Assembly (NCBI RefSeq): GCF_900104035.1
Contig: NZ_FNIT01000013.1
Location: 38,862 to 102,861 of the forward strand
From: Aureimonas jatrophae
Lineage (GTDB): Bacteria > Pseudomonadota > Alphaproteobacteria > Rhizobiales > Rhizobiaceae
DNA: 64,000 nt
Direction: 5' to 3'
Shown here: piece after piece, positions 17,990 through 26,515 of the stretch
How the letters are laid out: every line of letters begins with the position of its first letter
How positions within the stretch are numbered: the stretch's first letter is position 1
Position numbers and translations under genes: made by a program
Notes under the pieces: model-generated
What the model was told of the DNA's origin: nothing
Seen by the model: the letters and a program-made list of their open reading frames with translations, nothing else
Databases searched by the model: none

Positions 17990-20962
17990 TCAGAAGAAGG
18001 AGCGCTTGGCCCACCAACCGGTCCGCTTCGGCCGATCGGCTTCAGGCTCCGGCTCCTCACCGTTCGAGGTGATGCGCGGCCCTCGCGTGACGGAGTCGGC
18101 TTGGTCGTATGCGGCTTCGATCTCGCTCTCGACGATCTCGTTCGGAACGCTGGTTGCGTCCTCGACATCCGGATAGACCTCGTCGAGGGGGGGATTGCCG
18201 TCGACCAGGGCACCGGCTTCGGCGGTATCGGCGATCACCTCGTTCTCGTCCGGCGGAACGACCCGACTTGCGTCTTCCAGGTCCGATGCGCGAGCGCCGT
18301 CGAGATCCACGCCTTCGATAGCGTCAACGGCATCGGTCATCTCAGGCTCCGCCGATCGCTCGGCAACATCGCCGACCTCGACGGGGGCCACCGCCTCCGA
18401 GCCATCGTCCTCCGCAATCGCGTCATCGACGACGACTGGCAGGTCTTCGTCCGCCCCGGCACCACCTGCGATGTCCATGACCGGTGCGTCGTGGGCGCCA
18501 TCCTCGCGGCTCCGCCGCCCACCACGGCGTCCCCGGCGCCGCCGTTTGCGATCGCGGCCCTCGGCGTCTTCGCCGCCAGCCTCGTCCGCTTCGCCGTCAA
18601 CCTCGACGCTCGCGTCCGTCGCTTCCGCGGCGGCTTCGGTTTCCACACCTTCGCTTGCCGTGTCGGTATCGCCGTCGCCGTTGCGGCGACCGCCGCGCCG
18701 CCGCCGCCGGCGCCGGCGTCCGTTGCCCTCGTCGCGTCCGTTGGCTTCCAGCGTACCGGTCGCCTCGGGCGCCTCGTCGGCACTCTCTTCGTCGACGCCG
18801 GCCTCTTCGACGTCTTCGACCTCGTCCGCGACCACGGTGATCGGCTGGACAGGCTCGGGACGGGGACGTTTGACCGCCTCGGCGCCGTGCTCGATCGCGA
18901 TATGCTGATGGCCGACACCTTCCACCGCCTGGAGGATGATGCGCACGCCATGGTGGCTCTCGAGGTCGTCGATCGTCGCGCGCTTCTCGTTCAGGACGTA
19001 GAGAGCGGTCGAGGTCGGAACCTTCACGATGACGTCGTGCGTGCCGTGCTTCTGGAGGTGCTCCTCAAGCGTGCGCAGCAGGTGCAGCGCCAGCGAAGAC
19101 TCCGACCGGATGTAGCCGTTGCCCGCGCAAACAGGGCAGGGCTGCATCGTGGACTCAAGGACGCTGGCGCGGATGCGCTGACGGCTCATCTCCAGAAGGC
19201 CGAAATGCGAAATGCGACCGATCTGGATGCGCGCCCGGTCGTCCTTGAGGCACTCCTTCAAGCGCTTCTCGACGTTCCGGTTGTTGCGCTTCTCCTCCAT
19301 GTCGATGAAGTCGATCACGATCAGACCCGCGAGATCGCGCAGGCGAAGCTGACGCGCCACTTCCTCGGCTGCCTCCAGATTGGTCTGGTAGGCCGTGTCT
19401 TCCACGGAATGCTCGCGCGTCGATCGTCCGGAGTTGACGTCGATGGCGACCAGCGCCTCGGTCTGATTGATGATGATGTAACCGCCCGACTTCAGCGTCA
19501 CGCTCGGCTGGACCATCTTGTCGAGTTGCGCCTCGATGCCCGAGCGCGCGAAGATCGGAACGAGCTCGCGGTATGGCTGGACGACCTTTGCCTGACTCGG
19601 CATCAGCATCCGCATGAAGTCCTTGGCCTCGCGGTAGCCGCCATCACCGGCAACCAGGACCTGATCGATATCCTTGTTGTAGAGGTCGCGGATGGAGCGC
19701 TTGATGAGCGAGCCTTCCTCGTAGACGAGCGCAGGTGCCGAGGACTGGAGCGTCAGCGTGCGCACCGTCTCCCACAGACGCATCAGATACTCGTAGTCGC
19801 GCTTGATCTCGGGCTTCGTGCGGTTGGCGCCGGCCGTACGCAGGATGATGCCCATGCCGCGCGGCACTTCGAGGTCGCGCACGAGATCCTTGAGACGCTT
19901 GCGGTCCGCCGCGTTCGTGATCTTGCGCGAGATGCCGCCGCCACGGGCCGTGTTCGGCATAAGGACGGAATAGCGACCCGCCAGCGACAGGTAGGTGGTG
20001 AGTGCTGCACCCTTGTTGCCGCGCTCCTCCTTCACGACCTGCACGAGCAGGATCTGGCGGCGCTTGATGACCTCCTGGATCTTGTACTGCTTGCGCGGCG
20101 GACGGCTCGGACGGGTCGGAACCTCTTCCATCGCGTCCTCGGAGCCGATCTCGTCGACCTGCTCGGCGTCGTCACCCGACGTCGCCTCCGCTTCGGACGT
20201 CTCGCCGCGACGCCCGCCCCGACGACGACGGCCGGACGAGCGGCGTGTCGAACGGGCTTCCGTTTCGGGCGTCTCGTCACCCTCAGCCGACACCGCTTCG
20301 ACCGCAGCCTCGCCCTCGTCGGCGGCAACCTCTTCGTCGGCCGCTGCGGCTACGATCTCCGCGACACTCTCACCGGCCACAGCAGGATCCGTGGCGTCGG
20401 GCGTCGTCGTCGTTGGCGCGGCCGGCTCGTCATCGCCGTCGTCGGCCAGGTCACCCGGACCTGCGCCGCCCAGTTCCTCGACATCGTCGTCCTCGACGAT
20501 CTCCTGCGCACCGCCGTCCTCGGAGTCGGCATCGTCGACGATCTCGGAAACCGAGTCGTCCTCGGGCGTGTCCGTTGCGGCCTTCGCCTCGCTACCCCGA
20601 TTGCGACGGCCTCCGCGACCGCGACCGGCAGAGCGTGCGGGCTTGGGTTCGTCGTCTTCTTCCTCCTCTCGCGCCCGTGCGAGCTCATCTTCGAGAAGGG
20701 CCTGCCGATCGGCCACCGGGATCTGGTAGTAGTCCGGATGGATCTCGCTGAAGGCCAGGAAACCGTGGCGGTTGCCACCGTATTCGACGAACGCCGCCTG
20801 CAGCGACGGCTCGACGCGGATCACCTTGGCGAGATAGATATTCCCCTTGAGCTGCTTCTTGTGCTCGGACTCGAAGTCGAACTCCTCGACCCGGTTACCC
20901 TTGACGACGACGACCCGGGTTTCCTCCGGATGCGACGCATCGATCAGCATCTTGTTTGCCAT
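17990..20962 (-). CDS. rne: Ribonuclease E (RNase E/G family), alphaproteobacterial type
   Basis: RNase E is the endonuclease that organises RNA degradation and processes rRNA and tRNA precursors. The 990-aa protein starts with half of an S1 domain (residues 1-85), is then interrupted by about 200 residues of acidic and Arg/Gly-rich low-complexity sequence, and resumes the catalytic core at RKQYKIQEVIKRRQ (about 290). Catalytic aspartates lie in VAIDVNSGR and GLIVIDFIDM; the Zn-link is CPVCAGNGY (about residue 612). A second charged tail contains two Arg-rich stretches (RRRRRRRRGGRR, RKRRRRGRRGGRR) likely to bind RNA, and ends in TGWWAKRSFF, which resembles the GWW peptide that recruits PNPase in Caulobacter. 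Confidence 0.96.
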   Translation of the reverse strand: MANKMLIDASHPEETRVVVVKGNRVEEFDFESEHKKQLKGNIYLAKVIRVEPSLQAAFVEYGGNRHGFLAFSEIHPDYYQIPVADRQALLEDELARAREEEEDDEPKPARSAGRGRGGRRNRGSEAKAATDTPEDDSVSEIVDDADSEDGGAQEIVEDDDVEELGGAGPGDLADDGDDEPAAPTTTTPDATDPAVAGESVAEIVAAAADEEVAADEGEAAVEAVSAEGDETPETEARSTRRSSGRRRRGGRRGETSEAEATSGDDAEQVDEIGSEDAMEEVPTRPSRPPRKQYKIQEVIKRRQILLVQVVKEERGNKGAALTTYLSLAGRYSVLMPNTARGGGISRKITNAADRKRLKDLVRDLEVPRGMGIILRTAGANRTKPEIKRDYEYLMRLWETVRTLTLQSSAPALVYEEGSLIKRSIRDLYNKDIDQVLVAGDGGYREAKDFMRMLMPSQAKVVQPYRELVPIFARSGIEAQLDKMVQPSVTLKSGGYIIINQTEALVAIDVNSGRSTREHSVEDTAYQTNLEAAEEVARQLRLRDLAGLIVIDFIDMEEKRNNRNVEKRLKECLKDDRARIQIGRISHFGLLEMSRQRIRASVLESTMQPCPVCAGNGYIRSESSLALHLLRTLEEHLQKHGTHDVIVKVPTSTALYVLNEKRATIDDLESHHGVRIILQAVEGVGHQHIAIEHGAEAVKRPRPEPVQPITVVADEVEDVEEAGVDEESADEAPEATGTLEANGRDEGNGRRRRRRRRGGRRNGDGDTDTASEGVETEAAAEATDASVEVDGEADEAGGEDAEGRDRKRRRRGRRGGRRSREDGAHDAPVMDIAGGAGADEDLPVVVDDAIAEDDGSEAVAPVEVGDVAERSAEPEMTDAVDAIEGVDLDGARASDLEDASRVVPPDENEVIADTAEAGALVDGNPPLDEVYPDVEDATSVPNEIVESEIEAAYDQADSVTRGPRITSNGEEPEPEADRPKRTGWWAKRSFF

Positions 20963-21444
20963 GACATCTCAACTCCGGGACCCTGGCCGCTCCGGAACGT
21001 CCGACCATGACGGTCGGCTGAAAGGTCTGGATGGACGGGTCCGCAGGGGTGGCCCGGCTGCAAACGTCGTCGGCTTCCCTCAACGCAAGCTGCAATCCGG
21101 TCGGATGTGGCAGTCTTGACGAAGGGAAAGGGTATGCCGATGACACGCGCGGGCGACCTGCAACACATGATGGTCGCTTCAAACGACCGATGGAATCGCG
21201 CGGGTCGTTCACGAAGCGAGCGATCGCGCGAGCGTTCCGTCCGGGCGCTCGGAGGCCCGGTCGAAGTGGAATCTGCCGAGGTTTCCTGCGATCTAGGATG
21301 CCACGTTACGAAACCGGCGGAACCTGTCGGATCGGATGCTTTCGCATCCCGCCCGGGGATCGCCAGAACGCGTCGCGACGACGCAAGTGCCTCGATTCCG
21401 CTTTTATGATGTGCAAGCCCGCTAAACAAGTGCAACGCTTCGAC
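20963..21444. other. Intergenic region between divergent rne and amiC
   Basis: No conserved ORF is recognisable here; frames crossing it are extensions of amiC or shadows. It must contain the rne promoter and 5' untranslated region (minus strand) and the amiC promoter (plus strand). Long 5' regions of rne carry autoregulatory hairpins in other bacteria. I see only short GC-rich inverted repeats (for example CGGGC/GCCCG near 21241-21259) and no clear sigma-70 pair. Confidence 0.4.
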
Positions 21445-22632
21445 ATGAGGCAGATCATCGGTCCGGTTGTTTTTCGAACAGCCGCCCGTCTCGCTGCCAT
21501 GTTCGTGCTATTTTTCGTCCTCGTCGCAGCGACGAACGCGCAGGAGACGACCCCGACCGTCGTGACCGCTGTCCGCTTGAACGGCGACGGTGGGCAAGCG
21601 ATCCTCGAGGTCGATACTCGCGGGCCGGCGCGTCCGCATCTGACCCTCCTGCGAAAGCCATACCGGATCGCTCTGGATCTGGCGGACACCGTCTCGGCTG
21701 CAAAGCTGCCCGAGCCAACCGGCCGCATCGTCAACTCGCTACGGCAGGGTCTGGCCGGTGCCGATCGCTACCGCCTGCTTCTTTCGCTCTCGGACTCGGT
21801 GCGGCCGCGGATGGAGGTGCAGCGCGACGGCGACCGCGCTACCGTAAAGCTTGAGCTTGCGCCTGCACCGGAGAGCGCCTTCGTGTGGAGCGATGGCGGA
21901 AAGGCTCCGACGGTGCAGGCCGCGGTCCCGCCCCTCGTGGCGCCACGTCGCTTCACGGTTGTCATCGATGCAGGTCATGGGGGTGTCGATCGGGGCGCGA
22001 CCGGCGAAGGGGGGACGGAGGAGAAGGCCATCAATCTCGCATTCGCGATGGCGTTGCGCGAGGTGCTCGGCGCCGAAAAGGACGTCACGACCATTCTCAC
22101 CCGAACCGACGATACGTTCATTCCCCTCAACGAGCGCAGCGCTATCGCTCGTCGCGCGCATGCGGACCTTTTCATCTCGCTCCATGCGGACTCGATTCGG
22201 TACAAGGACCTGCGCGGGGCGACCGTCTACACCCTGTCGGATCGGGCATCCGACGCGCTTTCGAGCGAGATTGCGGAATCCGAGAACGCGGCCGACCGCT
22301 TCGCCGGATCCGAATGGGATCAGGACGCTCCGGAAATTCACGACATTCTCGTCGACCTCGTGCGGCGCGAAACGGAGAATCTGACCGAACGCTTCGCGAC
22401 CCATCTCGTGGACGACATGCGCAAAGCCGGTGTGCGCCTGATTAACAACCCGAAGCGGTCCGCGGGCTTCCGTGTGCTGCGTGCACCGGACGTGCCGTCG
22501 GTTCTGCTCGAGATCGGCTACCTGTCGAACAAGGATGAGGAGAAACTACTCCTCTCCTCGGACTGGCAGCGTCGCTTCGCCGAGATCCTGGCTAAGGCCG
22601 TGACGGACTCGTTGCGCGAGCGTCGCGGCTGA
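21445..22632 (+). CDS. amiC: Periplasmic N-acetylmuramoyl-L-alanine amidase with AMIN domain
   Basis: AmiC cleaves the amide bond between muramic acid and the stem peptide to split septal peptidoglycan. The 395-aa protein has a signal peptide (hydrophobic LAAMFVLFFVLVAATNA), an N-terminal AMIN targeting domain (about residues 35-135), and an Amidase_3 domain with zinc ligands in DAGHGG, EEKAINLAFA and SLHADS, and catalytic glutamate in LLEIGYLSN near the C-terminus. The start is uncertain: ATG at 21445 gives a normal signal peptide, with ATGs at 21406 and 21409 as alternatives. PBP1A follows, a common pairing of cell wall genes. Confidence 0.92.
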   Translation: MRQIIGPVVFRTAARLAAMFVLFFVLVAATNAQETTPTVVTAVRLNGDGGQAILEVDTRGPARPHLTLLRKPYRIALDLADTVSAAKLPEPTGRIVNSLRQGLAGADRYRLLLSLSDSVRPRMEVQRDGDRATVKLELAPAPESAFVWSDGGKAPTVQAAVPPLVAPRRFTVVIDAGHGGVDRGATGEGGTEEKAINLAFAMALREVLGAEKDVTTILTRTDDTFIPLNERSAIARRAHADLFISLHADSIRYKDLRGATVYTLSDRASDALSSEIAESENAADRFAGSEWDQDAPEIHDILVDLVRRETENLTERFATHLVDDMRKAGVRLINNPKRSAGFRVLRAPDVPSVLLEIGYLSNKDEEKLLLSSDWQRRFAEILAKAVTDSLRERRG

Positions 22633-22798
22633 CCGATCGGGGAAGCGTGGCTTCGTTGCAACAAACGCGCGTCGCTTCAGCCTCGCAACATGTGTCCGCC
22701 TCATTTAGAAAGCATGGCAAGCAGGTGCTCGAGAGCGCCTTTCGATCCGGCTCCTCGTTCGCCCAGGGCGCAAGAACGTGTGCCGCTACGGAGACGTC

Positions 22799-25234
22799 AT
22801 GATCAGATTCCTCGGATACCTCTTCGGAATCGGAACGGTGTTCGCGCTGATCGCGGCGGGCGGCGTCGCTTGGTACGTGGCCAGCATGAGCCAGGATCTT
22901 CCCGACTATCAGGTCCTTGCCAACTACGAGCCGCCGGTCACGACGCGCATTCACGCGTCCGATGGCTCGCTGATGGCCGAATACGCTAAGGAGCGGCGGC
23001 TCTATCTGCCGATCCAAGCGATACCCCAGCGCATCAAGGACGCTTTCCTCTCCGCCGAAGACAAGAATTTCTACAACCACCCTGGCGTCGACGTCGAAGG
23101 CGTTGCCCGTGCAGCACTTCTTTATGCGCGTGGCGGGCCCATGCAGGGTGGCTCGACGATCACGCAACAGGTCGCCAAGAACTTCCTCCTGACGAACGAG
23201 CGCTCGATGGAGCGTAAGATCAAGGAAGCGATCCTGTCGCTGCGCATCGAGCAGGCGTACTCCAAGGATCATATCCTCGAACTTTACCTGAACGAGATCT
23301 ACCTCGGGCTTGGTTCCTACGGAGTGGCAGCCGCCTCGCTCGCCTACTTCGACAAGTCCGTGAACGAACTGACGATCGACGAGGCCGCGTATCTCGCCGC
23401 GCTTCCCAAGGCGCCGGAGAACTACAACCCGTTCCGTGATCCGGACGAGGCCATTGGCCGGCGGAACTGGGTTATCCAACGGATGGCCGAGAACGGTGTG
23501 ATCTCGAACGACGATGCCGCGGAGGCTCAGGCGCGTCCGCTTGGCGTCAATCCGCGGCCGAGCGGCACGTATATCGCGTCCGCCGAGTACTTCACCGAGG
23601 AAGTGCGTCGCGACATCATCAACCGTTATGGCGTGAAGGAACTCTACGAGGGCGGTCTGTCGATCCGCACGACGCTGGATCCGAAGATGCAGCTCGAGGC
23701 GCGCTCCTCGCTGCAGCACGCGCTGGTCAGCTACGATCAGAACCAGGGATATCGCGGACCTGTCGCCACGGTCGATCCGGGCAGCGACTGGGGCAAGGCG
23801 GTTGGCGAGGTTGCGCCGCTGTCGGACGTGCCGGAATGGCGGCTGGCGATCGTTCTGTCGGCGGACAGCGGTTCTGCGAGTATCGGCCTCCAGCCACGCC
23901 GCGAGGCTTCGGGCCGGCTCGGTGCCGATCGCGATATCAGCGCGATCGATCTCGCGGACATGAAATGGGCCCTGCGACAGGCTCGTGCCGGTCGATCGGG
24001 TTCGGCGCGGGGCGTCGATGGCGTCCTGGAGCGCGGCGACGTCGTCTATGTCGAAAAGAAGACCGACGGTTCGGGGTATCGCCTACGACAGCCGCCGAAG
24101 GTGCAGGGTGCGCTGGTCGCCATGGATCCGCATACGGGCCGCGTCATGGCGCTGGTCGGCGGCTTTTCCTACGCACAGTCGGAATTCAACCGGGCGACGC
24201 AGGCGTATCGCCAGCCGGGGTCATCCTTCAAGCCGATCGTCTATGCGGCGGCACTCGACAACGGCTACACGCCGGCCTCCGTGATCATGGACGCGCCGAT
24301 CTCGATTCCGGACGGCACCGGTGGCGTTTGGGAGCCGAAGAACTACGGCGGAGAGGTCGCCGGACCGTCGACGCTTCGTCTCGGCATCGAGAAGAGCCGT
24401 AACCTCATGACCGTGCGCCTCGCCAAGGACATGGGCATGGATCTCGTCGCGCAGTATGCCGAGCGCTTCGGCGTCTACGACAAGCTGGCACCTTACCTGC
24501 CGATGTCGCTCGGCTCGGGCGAGACGACGGTCATGCGCATGGTCTCGGCGTACTCGGTGATGGCCAACGGCGGTCGCTCGATCGAGCCTTCCCTGATCGA
24601 TCGTATCCAGGATCGCTACGGTCGGACGGTCTACAAGCACGACAACCGGGCCTGCGAGACCTGCAACGTGACGGGCTGGTCGAACCAGGACGAGCCGACG
24701 CTGGTCGACGAGCGCCAGCAAGTTCTCGACCCGATGACCGCATACCAGATCACGTCCATGATGGAGGGTGTCGTGCAACGCGGCACGGCTACCATCGTCA
24801 AGGAGCTTGGCGTGCCGACCGCCGGCAAGACCGGCACGACGAACGATGAAAAGGACGCCTGGTTCATCGGCTACACGCCCGATCTCGTGACCGGCGTATA
24901 CCTGGGATACGACAACCCGCAGCCGCTCGGCCACGGCCGGACCGGCGGTGGCTTCGCGGCACCGGTCTTCGTCGAGTTCATGCAGCAGGCGATCGCCGGC
25001 AAGCCCGTCGCGGACTTCCGCATCCCGGAGGGCATGACGCAGATCTCGGTCGATCGGAAGACCGGCATGGCCAGCAAGGGCAACGGGTCGATCCTCGAAG
25101 CGTTCAAGCCGGGTACGGGTCCGTCCGATACCTACGAGGTCATCGGCGACGACAGCTATGGCGGTGCGACCGCCCAGGCGATCTCGCCGGAAGCCAACGA
25201 GGCTATCGTTTCCGGAGCGGGCGGACTCTTCTGA
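22799..25234 (+). CDS. mrcA: Bifunctional penicillin-binding protein 1A
   Basis: PBP1A polymerises glycan chains and cross-links peptides. The 811-aa protein has one N-terminal membrane helix (about residues 6-27), a GT51 transglycosylase domain (EDKNFYNHPGVD at about 88-99, GGSTITQQVAKN), an OB-like middle domain, and a class A transpeptidase domain with SSFK (S-x-x-K), SRN (S-x-N) and KTGTTN (K-T-G). The tail is short. ATG at 22799 follows GGAG; the frame opens slightly earlier without a better site. It is preceded by amiC and followed by prfB on the same strand. Confidence 0.96.
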   Translation: MIRFLGYLFGIGTVFALIAAGGVAWYVASMSQDLPDYQVLANYEPPVTTRIHASDGSLMAEYAKERRLYLPIQAIPQRIKDAFLSAEDKNFYNHPGVDVEGVARAALLYARGGPMQGGSTITQQVAKNFLLTNERSMERKIKEAILSLRIEQAYSKDHILELYLNEIYLGLGSYGVAAASLAYFDKSVNELTIDEAAYLAALPKAPENYNPFRDPDEAIGRRNWVIQRMAENGVISNDDAAEAQARPLGVNPRPSGTYIASAEYFTEEVRRDIINRYGVKELYEGGLSIRTTLDPKMQLEARSSLQHALVSYDQNQGYRGPVATVDPGSDWGKAVGEVAPLSDVPEWRLAIVLSADSGSASIGLQPRREASGRLGADRDISAIDLADMKWALRQARAGRSGSARGVDGVLERGDVVYVEKKTDGSGYRLRQPPKVQGALVAMDPHTGRVMALVGGFSYAQSEFNRATQAYRQPGSSFKPIVYAAALDNGYTPASVIMDAPISIPDGTGGVWEPKNYGGEVAGPSTLRLGIEKSRNLMTVRLAKDMGMDLVAQYAERFGVYDKLAPYLPMSLGSGETTVMRMVSAYSVMANGGRSIEPSLIDRIQDRYGRTVYKHDNRACETCNVTGWSNQDEPTLVDERQQVLDPMTAYQITSMMEGVVQRGTATIVKELGVPTAGKTGTTNDEKDAWFIGYTPDLVTGVYLGYDNPQPLGHGRTGGGFAAPVFVEFMQQAIAGKPVADFRIPEGMTQISVDRKTGMASKGNGSILEAFKPGTGPSDTYEVIGDDSYGGATAQAISPEANEAIVSGAGGLF

Positions 25235-25335
25235 ACGTCCTTCGGGCTGCCGCGCCCGCTTTACAGCGCGGCGGCCCCTCCCTATGGTCCGCCGCATCTT
25301 CCCGACCCTTCGTGATACCGAGCGAGGCCGACGGC

Positions 25336-26464
25336 ATGCGCGCCGAAATTGAATCCATCGTCGACGAGATCCAGCAGGCCGTAAGCCTGCTGAGGAGGCA
25401 TCTTTGACTGGGATCAGTCCGTCCGTGAACTCGATCGGCTGAACTCGGCCGCTGAAGATCCCTCGATCTGGAACGATCCGGCCGAAGCGCAGAAGCTCAT
25501 GAAGGAGCGGCAGCGCCTCGAATCCGCGATCGGAGGCATCCGCGATCTAGAGACCCAACTCGCTGACAACGTCGAACTCATCGCGATGGGCGAAGAGGAA
25601 GGCGACCAGTCGATCGTCGATGACGCCGAGCGTGCGGTTCGCGGACTGAAGGCGCAGGTCGCTGAACGACAGGTCGAGGCTCTCCTGTCCGGAGAGGCCG
25701 ATGGCAACGACACCTACCTCGAAATTCACTCGGGCGCCGGTGGGACCGAAAGCCAGGATTGGGCGTCGATGCTCATGCGCATGTACATGCGTTGGGGCGA
25801 GCGCTCGAAGATGAAGGTCGAGGTGCTGGAGCAGCATTCCGGCGAAGAGGCCGGCATCAAGTCCGCGACGATCCTCATCAAAGGGCACAACGCCTACGGC
25901 AAGCTCAAGGTCGAGTCCGGCGTTCACCGGCTTGTCCGCATCTCGCCCTACGACAGCGCGGCGCGGCGGCACACCTCGTTCGCTTCGATCTGGGTCTATC
26001 CGGTCGTCGACGACTCGATCGACATTCAGGTCAACGAGTCCGATTGCCGTATCGATACGTATCGTGCGTCGGGCGCAGGTGGCCAGCACGTCAACACGAC
26101 CGACTCGGCGGTGCGAATCACGCACATCCCGACCGGCATCGTGGTGGCCTGTCAGCAGGAGCGTTCGCAGCACAAAAACCGTGCGACAGCGTGGAATATG
26201 CTACGCGCGCGGCTCTACGAGGCTGAGCTCGAGCGACGCGAGGCGGCGGCAAACGCCGAGGCCGCGTCCAAGTCCGACATCGGCTGGGGCCACCAGATCC
26301 GGTCCTACGTTCTGCAGCCGTATCAGATGGTGAAGGACCTTCGCACCGGCATGCAGGAGACGACCCCGAGCGACGTGCTCGACGGCAAGATCGATCCGTT
26401 CATCGAGGCGGCGCTGGCCCAGCGTGTGTTCGGTGGCGCGGTCGAGGTCGCCGATATCGATTGA
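25336..26464 (+). CDS. prfB: Peptide chain release factor 2, expressed through a programmed +1 frameshift
   Basis: RF2 releases peptides at UGA and UAA. The gene is split into two frames: 23 codons from ATG 25336 end at an in-frame TGA (25405), and the body continues in the +1 frame from GAC at 25406. The joined product is about 375 aa. The body shows the GGQ peptide-release motif ([19 protein letters not shown]) and the anticodon-like tripeptide as SPY rather than the classical SPF ([15 protein letters not shown]). Autoregulation: low RF2 slows termination at the UGA and favours the shift. Any annotation starting at the first ATG of the second frame (25499) loses over 50 residues. Confidence 0.97.
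25393..25408 (+). promoter_or_regulatory. prfB frameshift signal: AGGAGG, CAT, CTT-TGA-C
   Basis: An internal Shine-Dalgarno sequence AGGAGG lies three bases before the slippery CTT, which is followed by the stop TGA and C. This is the canonical bacterial prfB recoding element: CTT-pairing tRNA-Leu slips onto TTT, and UGA followed by C is a weak stop. Seen directly in the sequence. Confidence 0.95.
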
Positions 26465-26475
26465 CGGAGCGTGTC

Positions 26476-26515
26476 CGCCGGCTGGCCTGCCCGACTAGAG
26501 AGCCGCCAGCCGGCG
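26476..26515. terminator. Inverted repeat between convergent prfB and M23 peptidase genes
   Basis: CGCCGGCTGGC and GCCAGCCGGCG are perfect 11-base complements separated by 18 bases. The right arm falls inside the last codons of the M23 gene. The location between converging genes suggests a two-way terminator, though there is no U tract and the loop is long. Confidence 0.4.

Noticed and set aside
17984..21010. A 1008-codon open frame on the plus strand covering all of rne
   Set aside because: It is the antisense shadow of rne. Rows of GAX/GCX codons in the acidic insertion leave few stops on the other strand. The translation is low-complexity without any domain.
24221..25297. A 358-codon minus-strand frame over mrcA
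   Set aside because: Antisense shadow rich in Arg, Val and Asp; mrcA on the other strand has every PBP1A motif.
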